Assembly (NCBI GenBank): GCA_963573315.1
Contig: OY752140.1
Coordinates: 3,844,001 to 3,908,000 of the forward strand
Length of the DNA: 64,000 nt
Origin: Entomortierella parvispora
Taxonomy: Eukaryota > Mortierellomycota > Mortierellomycetes > Mortierellales > Mortierellaceae
Direction: 5' to 3'
Shown here: positions 1 through 10,285 of the stretch, in pieces
Layout: each line of letters opens with the position of its first letter
How positions within the stretch are numbered: position 1 is the first letter of the stretch
Position numbers and translations under genes: made by a program
The notes under the pieces: generated by a model
What the model was told of the DNA's origin: nothing
The model's database searches: none
What the model saw: only the letters and a program-made list of their open reading frames with translations

Positions 1-1478
1 CCTACAACAACATAGCTTCACTCCATATCCAATACCCCATGCTGTTTGAACTCTCCAAAGGCGCGCAAAAGACACATGCTGGAGTTCTGGAGTTTATTGC
101 AGAGGAGGGACGCGTTTATTTGCCACATTGGGTATGACTTGCAAATCTCATCGACTCGACTTGAAAGTCTTACAGGAAGCTACAGGAGAACATTGGAGAG
201 TTGTTATCTAACCTCGCCAGTCCCACGGGGATTCTTTTTGATATTAGATGATGAAGACGCTGGTATTGAATGAGGGAGATCTTGTGACAGTGAAGAGTGC
301 AGGATTACCCTTGGGAAGTTTTGTCAAGATCCAGCCTCAGAGTGTCGACTTTTTGGATATCAGCGATCCCAAAGCAGTGTAAGCTTTTCTCCCTCACGCT
401 CAAAAAGACCATGGTTGGACAAAAAGAAAAAAGCGAGTCCGGAGCTCAAGTAGTGATAACCCTTTGCTGTTTTACCGTAATCTTCCAGTCTAGAGAATGC
501 TCTGCGCAACTTTTCGACTTTGACCCAGGGCGACAATATTGAGATTTCATACAACGACCAGATTTATGGCATTTTGGTCATGGAGATCAAACCGCCTGGA
601 GTGGGTATTTCGATCGTGGAGACGGATCTTGAGGTGGACTTTGCGCCCCCCGTTGGATACCAGGAACCCACCCCACAACCTAGGAGTCGTCCCATCATGG
701 TAAAAGAATCGAGCTGGAAGAATACGAGGATTGAAATCGGAATAGTGAAAGGGATCAAGTACTGAAATACTCTTGTCTTTCTTTACCTTAGGAGAGCAAA
801 CTGCGCAAGGAAGTCGAGGAAAGAATGGCGACACCAGACAGTGCAAAGATGGTTCCTTTTGAGGGCCAGGGACAACGTCTTTCCAACACGTTAGCAGGAA
901 GCAAGAGGTAAAGAAGTGCCCTTGTCTGTTTCCCGATTTCACCTGCCCCGATTTTTAAAGCACAGCTGTGGGGAAGTGCACTGTAACACAAAGAGCTGAC
1001 TTTTTTTTTCGTTTACAACTTTTAACAATCTAGCAAAACAATCAACAAAGCTACGTCCCCAACACCAAGCTCGACCAGCACAACCACAGGGAAGGAAAAG
1101 CCTGTGGATATTCTGGATCAGGATGGAGCGGCGGCCCCCGCGGCGCTGAACCTGCCTATCGGTCATTTGTTTTTTGGCTACAAGTACGTGGCTCCTAAAT
1201 CAGCAGAAGAAGAGGCGCTTGCAGCGGCAGAAAAGGCCAAGAAGGAACCTGTCTTTGAGGGATCGGGCCAGACACTTCGTCCACCACGCAAGGCAAACAA
1301 CGCGCGAGGAAGTGGGGCCAATTCGCCCAGCCCTTCGGTCATGTCGAGTGCAGGAGGTACCTCTCGGGCATCAACACCGGCCCAGCCCGCACCTGCGCCG
1401 GGACCAGCCGGCACCACGACAAGCGAAAGTAAACCAGATCTGGTTCCGTTCCAAGGGAAGGGTAACACAATGCGTTGA
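1..1478 (+). CDS. UFD1: Ubiquitin fusion degradation protein 1 (Ufd1), 5' truncated by the window
   Basis: Ufd1 is the Npl4 partner that brings polyubiquitinated substrates to the Cdc48/p97 segregase in ER-associated and ubiquitin-fusion degradation. The visible exons are 1-131, 248-378, 489-699, 792-907 and 1034-1478; they join in frame to 343 residues, and the first 2 nt belong to a split codon. The reading opens in the conserved N-terminal double-psi-barrel domain (YNNIASLHIQYP, then a hydrophobic stretch ending LPHWMMKTL) and runs through KIQPQSVDFLDI and ALRNFSTLTQGD, which are typical of Ufd1. The C-terminal half is Ala/Ser/Pro-rich linker that in the family binds Cdc48 and Npl4, with two short VPFxGxG-like motifs (MVPFEGQG, LVPFQGKG) resembling SHP Cdc48-binding boxes. 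The start codon and a few N-terminal residues lie outside the window. The family assignment is secure. Confidence 0.93.
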
Positions 1479-2752
1479 AGGCGCGCCCAAGAGCTTATTT
1501 GTGGTAAAGAATGAATGATAGCAGCAGCCGTTTATACCTAACCAGATGAAAGACGATTCTTCAAAAAAAAAAAAAAAAAAAAAAATCTCTTCCATTAAAA
1601 CCACTGTTTGCACCACGTTAAAGTGTCGGGTGGCGACCAATGCGAGTCTGACAAAAACCACAGATGGGTGCATGGAGAGACAGACTCTAAAGAAGGTTGC
1701 GATCAGTGCACTGACGGGGATGGGAGGGATGGGCGGTTGAAGATCTGGAGTGGATGTCTCGAATATGCGGAAGGAGGGAGAATCAGAAGAGGAGAGAGCA
1801 TCCAGAGTCCTTTCAAACTTCAAAGCAAAGAAAAAGAGACAAACCCCGCCTGCGCGTGCTGAAGTAATCGCGGAGGAGAAGAGAAGAGGTTCAGAAAGAG
1901 GAGGAGTTTTGTTCCGGACAGCCTCACATGCGCTGTGTCTCAAACAATCCAAAAAAAATCTAGAAATGGAGGGAACGGGACGAGGAGGACCAAAGAACCT
2001 TATTGATGTGGTGCATTGGATGTCGGAATAGCAAACAAAGAAGACAACGATGCAACCAAGCAGCCGAGCGAGCTGTTGGGGAGCGGAGAGAAGAGATGAA
2101 GGTACATGGTGATACAAGCAGAGAAGGAGAGAGAAAGAGAGGGATCAACGGACCGTGCATCCAGACCCTGTCTCTCGGGATGAAGGACCCACAGGTCCAG
2201 GGCCCGCTCCAAGGAAAAGAGGGAGACGGCAGGGCTTCAGAGTCGGAAGAGCGCACAGTGCACACTTCACTTGCCACTTGCGGATCATCATCATCATGCA
2301 ATCACAGCCATGTTATTGTCCGACGGGGGTCCCGGAGGGGCTCTCTTTTCTTTTTCTCTTTCTCTCTCTCTCTCTTTCTCTCTCTTTCTCGTACCCTGCC
2401 TGTCTCTTGTCGCTCTTCATCCTGTACCTGCTGTGCATACAGTACATGGAGACACACCCTGTTTGTTCCATCTTTCTTCCCTGTCTCTCTCTCTCTTTTT
2501 TTTTTTTTTCTTTTTTTCTCTTCACCACTCCTTTTATTCTCCCTGCCTCCTCCTTCCTCCTCCTCCTTCCTCCTTCTTCTTGCCGCTGGCCTTCTCCTTT
2601 CTCTCTTCCTTCTCCTCGCACACCTTTTTCCATCGTCCCTTGCTTGCATTCCTGCTTTCTTCTCTCCATTCCCCATTCCCAAGGAACAGAAAAAAGAAGA
2701 CCAGCGAACGACTCGACCCTTGTCCTCTTTGTCCTCCCCTCTCTCTCTCTGC

Positions 2753-2788
<36 letters not shown>

Positions 2789-2840
2789 TTCTACATCCTT
2801 ACCCTAACCTTGATCCCGCAATCAGTCAGTCTGACCGACT
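1479..2840. promoter_or_regulatory. UFD1 3' flank and upstream region of the CSC1-like gene
   Basis: No convincing gene is seen here. An A-homopolymer of about 23 bases lies at 1563-1585. From about 2336 to 2800 the plus strand is strongly pyrimidine-rich, with CT-dinucleotide runs near 2350-2390 and 2740-2790 and a T-run near 2495-2517. This tract stops about 40 bases before the ATG at 2841. ORFs here are low-complexity Ser/Leu/Phe or Arg/Glu/Lys reading and look like by-products of base composition. Confidence 0.5.
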
Positions 2841-5800
2841 ATGAGTGACAACAACAGCACGAGCACGGGCTCGGGCACCGCGGATGCCTCCGTGAGTACC
2901 TTTGTCACCGCGTTGCTCTTCAACAGCGCCGTGGCGGTGGGCGTCTTTGGCGCGTTCTGCGTCACCCGGCACTGGTCCAAGAGGATCTACCAGCCGCGTA
3001 CCTACCTCGTCAACTCTGAGTAAGAAACACAAGAAACAGACAAGGACAGCGTGTTCTGGCAATGTGGTCACTTGTGTCCTGATGTTTCAGCTCTTCCTTT
3101 TCTAATCACGACGATCTGCTTTGTTTACTCCTCCCTTCCTTGCCTTGGCTTTAAAAACTCTTGCAGCATCCGGTCCCCAGAGATGCCTGCCGGCGCCCTC
3201 AGCTGGATCACGGCCTCATTCAGTGTCAGTGACAATGTGCTTGTCGACCGCGTCGGTCTGGACGCCTACATGTTCTTGCGCTTCTTGCGCATGTCTGCGT
3301 AAGTGAAAGCCCTGCTTCCGTCTGGACTCCCCCAAGTGCGTCAAAAGAGGTGAACACTGTTTGACTTTGACTCGTCTCTCCTCTCTTTCTTCCCTCTAGC
3401 ATCCTCTTCTCCGCGTTCACGTTGTTGGCTGTCCCTATTCTCATCCCTGTGAATGTCGTCAATGGAGTCGGCGTCGGCGGTCTGAGTGATTTGACCATGG
3501 GAAACGTCTCCGAGAACTGGCGTCTTTGGTTCCATTTGATCTTGACCATTCTCTTTTGTGGTAAGCACCCTCTTTCTACAGTACTTTATCATGTAAACGA
3601 CGAAGAATGCTCTCTATCGCAGACGGACTGATGAAATGAACCCTTTTTTTTCAAATAGGCGCAACGGTCGCGGTGCTTTGGCGCGAGATGCATATCTATA
3701 CTCAACGTCGCCATGCCTACTTGATGAGCGAGAAACACGCAAAGACTCCCCAATCGACCACAATCTTGGTCACGTCCATCCCCAGGGGCCTTAACAACCG
3801 CGACGCGCTCTTCAATATTTTCAATCGCTTCCCTGGCGGCATCCGATCCATCTGGTTGAATCGCAACCCCGAGAAACTGGCTGGACTGTGCAAGGAACGT
3901 GACGAAGTTGCTCTCAAGCTCGAGTCTGCCGAATACAGCTTTCTGATATCCGCCTATGATGCCAAGAAGGCCAAGAAGGAATCCAAGGACGTGTCCGAGG
4001 TGGAGCCCGTTCGTCCTATGGGCCGGACATCTAGTATACCATTCAAGGGACCAAAGGTGGATTTAATCTCCTTTTACACCGAGCGATTGTCAGTCTTGAA
4101 CCGGGAGATTGAGCAGGCACAGGACGAGGCCGACTCGAACCCCTCGTTGAACTCGGCCTTTATTCAGTTCCATAACCAGTTTGCTGCTCACAGTGCAGTT
4201 CAGACGGTGGTGCACCCTACTCCATTCAGGATGGCGCCCATGTTTGCCGAAATCTCTCCTCTGGATGTTTTCTGGGACAATTTGAACCTGGATACGCTGA
4301 CCAAGAAGGGTCGTGAGCTAATCTCTTTGGCTGCGGCGTCGGCGCTTGTCTTGCTTTGGTCGATTCCAGTGTTCTTTGTCTCCACTATTGCCAGTGTTGA
4401 CGCCTTGATCGCTTTATTGCCGTTCTTGAAGGTCTTGAATGATCTGCCGACAAAGGTCATCGGTATTGTCCAGGGTATCTTGCCTCCATTGTTTTTGGCT
4501 ATCCTGATGGCGCTTTTGCCCATCATGCTGACAATGATGTCGACATTTGAGGGCCATGTTCGTCTCAGTGGGATCACACGGTCCGTCATGTCCAAGTACT
4601 TCTTTTTCTTGATTGTCAACGTGCTGCTGATCTCGACACTTACAGGAGGATTCCTCAAGACGCTTCAAGACATCTCGGGCAAAGGATTCAGTCCAATTGA
4701 CATATTGACCATCATTGCCAACAAAATGCCTGGTGCATCGACCTTCTTTTTGACCTACGCGTTGCTTCAAGGAACTACGGGACCTATGATGGAACTCTGT
4801 AAGTAGTTATTTCCGCAGAGGATGGGTAGAGTTTTGGTGCCCCTGTAGCCCTGACAATATTAACACAACCATCTTTTTCCCTGTGTGTATTGTTATAGTA
4901 CAAATCGCGCCCTTGGTCCTCAACTTCTTATTCACCAAGCTCTTGGCCAAGAGTCCTCGTCAAATCTGGAATGTTCAAGGTCGTCTGAGTTCTGTCAACT
5001 ATGGAATCCTCTTCCCACCTCAGACGCTCATGTTTGCGATCGGAATGCTCTACTCCACAATTGCGCCTCTGGTCTTGCCGTTCGTGGTGTTGTATTTCAC
5101 CATGTACTATTTCGTGTACCGCCATCAGTTCTTGTACGTTTATCTTCAGCCGATCGAGACTGGCGGCCTGGCCTTCCCTGTGGCAGTTCGACAGGCGTAT
5201 GCAGGTGTCTTTATCTTTGAGGTGACGATTTTTGCCGTCTTCTTGTTGAACCAAGCCAAATTCAACGTGATCCCTCATCTGGTCCTGTTGTTCATCTTGA
5301 TCCTGGCAACGGTGTTGTCGTATGTGAACCTGAACGAAGCCTTTGATCCGTTGGTGACATTCTTGCCCGTGGCCTTGTTCTCGAAGGATTTGACGGTGGA
5401 TCAGGACGGTGTGGTGACAGATGGCAAAGATGTGCCGTTGACGAACAGGGTCCAGGATGAAGAGTCTGGGGCTGCTCTAAGCTTGGTCGGAAGCGAGAAG
5501 AATTCGAGCATCAACCAAATCCCCCTGTTGGCGATTCCATCCCGGAGTCTGCACGGCGACAAGCAAGAGTACGACGAGGGAGCTGAGGTCTCTTCTCAAT
5601 TGCCTGGTATTCCGACCCCCAACATGTCTGATATTGACTCTGTTTCGAAATATTCACAAGTCCCGCCTCGCCCTCATATGACTCCTGCTCCAGAAAGCAA
5701 TGCTGCTGCAGTGCTTGCCACGGAGGGCGAGTTGGTGGATACGTTTGACCTGCAGGATCCAGAGTTGCGTCGACTTCAGGAGCAGGCGTACAACCATCCA

Positions 5801-6007
5801 GCACTGTACAGCCGGCAGACCCCGCTCTGGCTGCCAGTGGATGACCGTGGCTTGGTCGCGGAAGAGATGACGCGCCTGGCGAACCAGGGAATTGTCATGG
5901 TCACGACCGGTGCTGACCTGAATGCTTCAACAGGAAAGACCCAAGTGAGCGGTATTGTCTTTGCGCCCGGCGAGGAGTCCAGGTATCGGTTGGAGCGGGG
6001 CGAGTAA
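2841..6007 (+). CDS. Csc1/OSCA-TMEM63 family osmosensitive calcium-permeable cation channel (DUF221, RSN1 type)
   Basis: Proteins of this family are hyperosmolarity- or mechanically gated cation channels of the plasma membrane or endomembranes. Five exons (2841-3019, 3167-3298, 3400-3560, 3659-4798, 4899-6007) give 906 residues in one frame. The N-terminal RSN1_TM part has a first membrane helix at about residues 15-40 and further helices in exon 3. The cytosolic domain follows, with the family signature TILVTSIPRG and a predicted RRM-like fold. The RSN1_7TM channel core runs from about residue 330 to 650 as a series of hydrophobic helices. A hydrophilic tail of about 200 residues ends in a conserved-looking QGIVMVTTGADLNAS segment, typical of the fungal PHM7 extension. 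The start is the first ATG after the CT-rich leader. Which paralogue it represents cannot be said from one locus. Confidence 0.9.
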
Positions 6008-6149
6008 AGCGAGAAAGTAACTTCCCTTCTTCCCCGAGTTCATACTTTTCATTTCATTTCACTCTTATCTTTTTTCAAATATCTTGCAACTATTCTATTT
6101 CTAATTTTAATAACAAATGTTGTGGTCGATGCCACCTCTCACTACTGTC
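6008..6149. other. Short intergenic tail downstream of the CSC1-like gene
   Basis: AT-rich sequence following the stop codon, with several T-rich stretches, probably holding the 3' end of the upstream gene. No gene is seen. Confidence 0.4.
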
Positions 6150-6416
6150 CTATAGTGTGTATGAGAAAGAGTTTGTTGTGTCTTTTATGGATTGAAAAAT
6201 GTTTAGAGTTATTGAGAAGGACCGCGGGCCCATGCGAGCAAAAAAGTCGACAACGACCTGTGGAGTATCCGGAGATGTGAATAACTTGAGATTATCGGCA
6301 CTCTCTTGCGCACTGGGTGCGCTCATCTGGACCATTCGCTGTTCAAACTCTGCAATGGCTCCATGTAGCAAGATAAACACAACATCGATGCAACATTCAA
6401 TGAAAAAGGCATTGCA
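6150..6416 (-). CDS. Possible last exon of a small unrecognised gene
   Basis: An open frame runs from a consensus acceptor (CTTTTTAG on the minus strand, exon beginning at 6416) to a stop at 6150. It encodes about 88 residues with mixed composition: a Cys/hydrophobic start (CNAFFIECCIDVVFILLHGA) and a hydrophilic end containing EFEQRM and SADNLKLFTSPDTP. A plausible upstream mini-exon (about 6540-6580 on the minus strand, bounded by TTTTTCTAG and GTAGCG) reads WIFVQHGVRLLQ in compatible phase, but I could not place a start codon. The composition is more protein-like than the other frames here. It could also be a decayed gene fragment. Family unknown. Confidence 0.3.
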   Translation of the reverse strand, partial: CNAFFIECCIDVVFILLHGAIAEFEQRMVQMSAPSAQESADNLKLFTSPDTPQVVVDFFARMGPRSFSITLNIFQSIKDTTNSFSYTL

Positions 6417-7028
6417 CTAAAAAGGATGGTTAAAGATTGTAGCCCAAGTGGTTAGAATGACTTTATCTGGGGGTAGATATCAATCTTTTCCGTTTCTTGT
6501 AGATAGAAGCGTCTATGCCGACTTTTCGTGTTCACTGGCGCTACCTGCAGTAGCCGTACTCCATGCTGGACAAAGATCCACCTAGAAAAAAAGGAGGAAA
6601 AGAAATGATCAGAATGTTTGGTGAGATTACGGCTCTGAAATCGCCACTTGTTGCCATAATATATTCGAGATCGCATCAGTACGCGATGATCTTTTGCAAC
6701 TCAGGGCTGAGACGCCCTCTCTTCTCTGTCAACCCGCATTACTTTTTTGAAATCTTCCTTATCTTCCCTCAAGCTGCCGCTGATGACGATGTAGAGGAGC
6801 CTGCCTCTGGTGACGACACCGACAAATATCAAAGACCCTGCAAGGTCACCATTGCCAAGTCTTGAAGAATAGGTCAAAAATGGGACCTGATCAATTGAAT
6901 TCTCAAAGATCAGTACAGAACATAAAGCAATTCTAGTCGCCCTCCTCCTCTGGCAGCCAAATGGCAAGCATGGGTCATACTGGGGGTTTATTTCAACTTG
7001 TTGAGAGGCGCTCACAAACTCCTGTAGT
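6417..7028. other. Region between the small ORF and the 3' end of COG4
   Basis: No supported gene. A minus-strand ORF at 6701-7015 and a plus-strand ORF at 6563-6865 overlap each other, and neither shows a family motif. The region probably holds the COG4 3' UTR and possibly upstream exons of the unrecognised minus-strand gene. Confidence 0.35.
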
Positions 7029-10000
7029 TTAGAGTCTCAGACGCGCAACATCGTCGGGGTGGAAATCAACCCTGGATGCAAGGACCCTCCTGACTTCCTG
7101 GTCCGTGAGACGCCACGTAATTGCCCCGGCATTGTTGCCCCAAATCTCATAAAGATCATCTAACTCTTCCAAGTCCAACAACATAGCCATCTGGTTCAAC
7201 CGAGTCAACTTTTCCCGTAGTGGAAACGTCGTCAGTGAAACCATGTAGAATCCCACTGCCCGCAGATCCTTCTCGAATCGGATGGCGCCGAGTTTGTTGA
7301 AACGCGTCTTGAAGATGATCCGCTCCCAGATTCTCGTCAAATTGGTCACTGCACTGACTACCATGTGATTGTAGTTTTCTTCTGTCAACGCAGACTATAT
7401 GCGGAACAAGGGAAAAGTCAGTACACGGACAGTGCTGGGATCAAAAAAAAAAAAATCGATTGCAGTTCGCGTTTACCTTGAATGGCTCGAGTAGGGCATC
7501 CAGTCCAGACATGTATCGGTGGACAAAACTATTGACAGCTTCTTGTTCCGCGTATTCCTCGTCCGATAAGACATACTTGATTTCCGTGTACGATGTCTGC
7601 AACAACGGCATCAACCTCGGTAGAAGCGTCTTTTCAAACAGCTCTTCCAGTCCTTGGTTCAATGTCTGCTTGAACTTGCTCGAGGACGCTGCCAACCCTG
7701 ACAGGACTGCCTTTGCTTTGGCGAGTGCGTGCTCTGAAAGCGAGTTCATGGACGAAATGCAGTCCTGTTCAATTTCCGCCGTCAGTTTCTCCACATAGTC
7801 CACACTCACGTTGATATTGTTCAGCAGAAGCTATGACAAGTTCATGACAGTCGTAGTGACATGTTAATAGATGTGACATGTTAATAGATGTGAATTCAAA
7901 ATACCAGAGGAAATACCAGAACAGAACACATCTTACCATGTATTGGAACCTTGCCTCCTTGGAATCCCCATTGGAGAACACGGTCGCCATGTTTTTTTGG
8001 AAAACGGTCAAGTAGTCCATCTCCAAAGTCCTTTGAATAAAGTTGATCATGGCCCCCAAGCAGTCCACGTTCGATGTAAACACGGCTCTGGAGATGGTCT
8101 TCTTGAGGATATAGAATACGTCGTCCACACAGCTTGACGTCTGGTTTCCTGCATCGTACTCGTCAATCTTCATAGCCTTGTCCACACTTCGACGCAAAAA
8201 GAATTCTTCAATCACAAGGTAATGATCCATGAGCTCTTCCAGTTTTGACGACAATCCTGATACCCGCAAGAGTCCTGATTCGTTGTAGGAGGTGTTTGTT
8301 GGCTTTCCAACCGCAGCCGTGTTGATGCTGGCTTTGTCATCCTTCTCCAAATGCTTCATTTCAGACTATTTTTGGGAAAGTGTGAATCGCAAATCAGTTT
8401 CTTCTCGTTGATTTCCCTTTTCAATAAAAAAAGACCTTTGATTCCTTTTCCATACCTTGGCCCTAGTCTCCAAGAAGCGGTTGTACATGTGTGAGCGCTG
8501 TGAGATCAACACCATCTCATTCAAGACAATATCCAGTTCACGAGGATCAATTGTTTCTGGAGTCATCTGCGCGGACTGTTGTGAGTTTTGCATCCCTGGC
8601 TGGGGGGTTCCTGTCCTGGTTGGTGCTGAGAGATGAGGGTTGGTCCATTTCGGTACATCCTTGAACGCCTTAATATCATTAATCTATTGTACACAGCATG
8701 TTGCCGTTAACGAGTCTTTCCATGGTTTCAACGATGATGCATACAACGTCCCAAAGAAGAGGAGCCTTTACCTTTCTACGAACATCACGTTCTTCCTCAA
8801 ACGCGTCCATGATCTTTTTGCTACGAGTATCGCTCTCCTCCTGTAACCGTTGAATGACACGAAGAAACTTGCCAGGCCCATAAAAGTTCTCAATCACAGG
8901 TTGGTGTTGGTCGATAATCACCGCCACAGAGTCGAAAAGTCGGATCAACGCGTCCGCATAGAATGTCGGTGACCGGGCTAATCATGAACGGCAATATACA
9001 CCGTTAAAATCACTTTCCTGCATCTGACATCGGCTTTAGCTCATTTTCATCCAAAGAAAGATCAACATACGAGGTGCAGCTAAGGAGGCCTGTGCCTTTC
9101 CAGAGACGATAGCACAGACAAACTGTGAGTACTTATCCAAGCCAACCTCATCCTCTCCCAAGAGCGGAAAGATTTTAAAGTAGCGTGTAATGTCCTCGGC
9201 TGATTGTCTCTGGACCGCATTGTCAAACTCTGTGGACACGATCCCCAGCAGCTTGGCCTTGGAGTTGGCCAGACTGACTGTTGGGTATTCTGGGTTAGCC
9301 GCCGTGGGCTATATCAGATGGGATGATGAAGGGAGTAGACGTTCCAGTTAGTTCATCACAAGTCACCGTGCAACTGTGCAGCACTTCCATGATATCAAAA
9401 TCGATCTTTACCACCGATATCTCGGCAAAAGATCCTTGCAGGATCGCTTTATCGAATCCAAGAGCCTTGTGCATATGGCGAGCAGCATCTTCATAATCCA
9501 GTTGGTCCATAGCCCTTTGAATACCCGAGATGCAGTACTTGAGTTCCTGAACATCCTCCACATGTTTGATAGCCAACTGCACTCGCGACTGCTCCAGATC
9601 CAGTTGCCGGACCTTGACACTGATATTCTCGGCTAGCCCTGAGGTTTCGCTAATGATCTTGACAAGCGAGCTGGACTCGTGTTGTAAACTGCCTAGTTGG
9701 GGTCTTTTTTTCGAAAGAAAAGAAAAGAATGAATTGAGTTCAAAGCTCATGAAGACATGCAAGCATATGTAACTGGAGCCATGTCTGCTCATCTCCTTTG
9801 CATTACTCTAAAACCTCCAGCTTGTCCAGGCTAGCCTCCAACTCTTCCCGCTCCGCCAAGAGGTCATCGAGATCGGCATCGACTTTGGTCTCCTCCTGTT
9901 CTAATTGCCGAAGACATTCCTGAATGTCGGCTAGGTTGGTCAACGATTTGATGTAGTCGAGACTGGGGTTCTCCAGGCTTGCATCTGAGCTGAATGATGA

Positions 10001-10057
10001 AGGGTGGTCCTTGAAGGAGCCATTTCCAGCATGGGCATCAATCGCCGTTGGTGACAT
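7029..10057 (-). CDS. COG4: Conserved oligomeric Golgi complex subunit 4 (Cog4)
   Basis: Cog4 belongs to lobe A of the COG tether, which captures retrograde vesicles at the Golgi and binds the SNARE regulator Sly1. Eight exons (10057-9807, 9688-9367, 9308-9071, 8977-8772, 8668-8456, 8365-7937, 7830-7477, 7394-7029) join in frame to 792 residues, close to the usual family size. The N-terminal half is a long coiled coil (LTNLADIQECLRQLEQEE, then HVEDVQELKYCISGIQRAMD). The middle and C-terminal halves are helical bundles ending in the conserved C-terminal region (RFEKDLRAVGFYMVSL, then a Trp-rich EIWGNNAGAITWRL segment). One intron is only 58 nt. The intron at 7831-7936 contains a short tandem duplication. 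The gene ends with its start codon only 228 bp from the stop of the upstream CCH1 gene, so the two are tandem. Confidence 0.9.
7858..7892. repeat. Tandem duplication of a 17-nt unit inside a COG4 intron
   Basis: The unit GTGACATGTTAATAGAT occurs twice back to back within the intron between COG4 exons 6 and 7. It is non-coding and lies clear of both splice sites. Confidence 0.8.
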
Positions 10058-10285
10058 GATGACCAGGCAGCGGCAGCGTCGTTGCGGGAGAGTTGAAGAG
10101 ATGTAAAGAGTAAAAGTGGAGATGGAGAGATGGAAAGATGGAACGAGTTGAGGAAAGAAGAATTGGGAATTTTTCCAACCCCCGCCCCCGCCTGGCTCTT
10201 GTGAGCTTTAATTATTTGGTCGCGTTTTGTTCGTGTCTTTCTATCTTTCTCTGTCGCCAGAGGCGTCTGTGGGCCTGCCACATGA

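Noticed and set aside
2003-2848. Long Ser/Leu/Phe-rich ORFs upstream of the CSC1-like gene
   Set aside because: They are translations of CT-repeat sequence in all three frames, with mirror Arg/Glu/Lys ORFs on the other strand.
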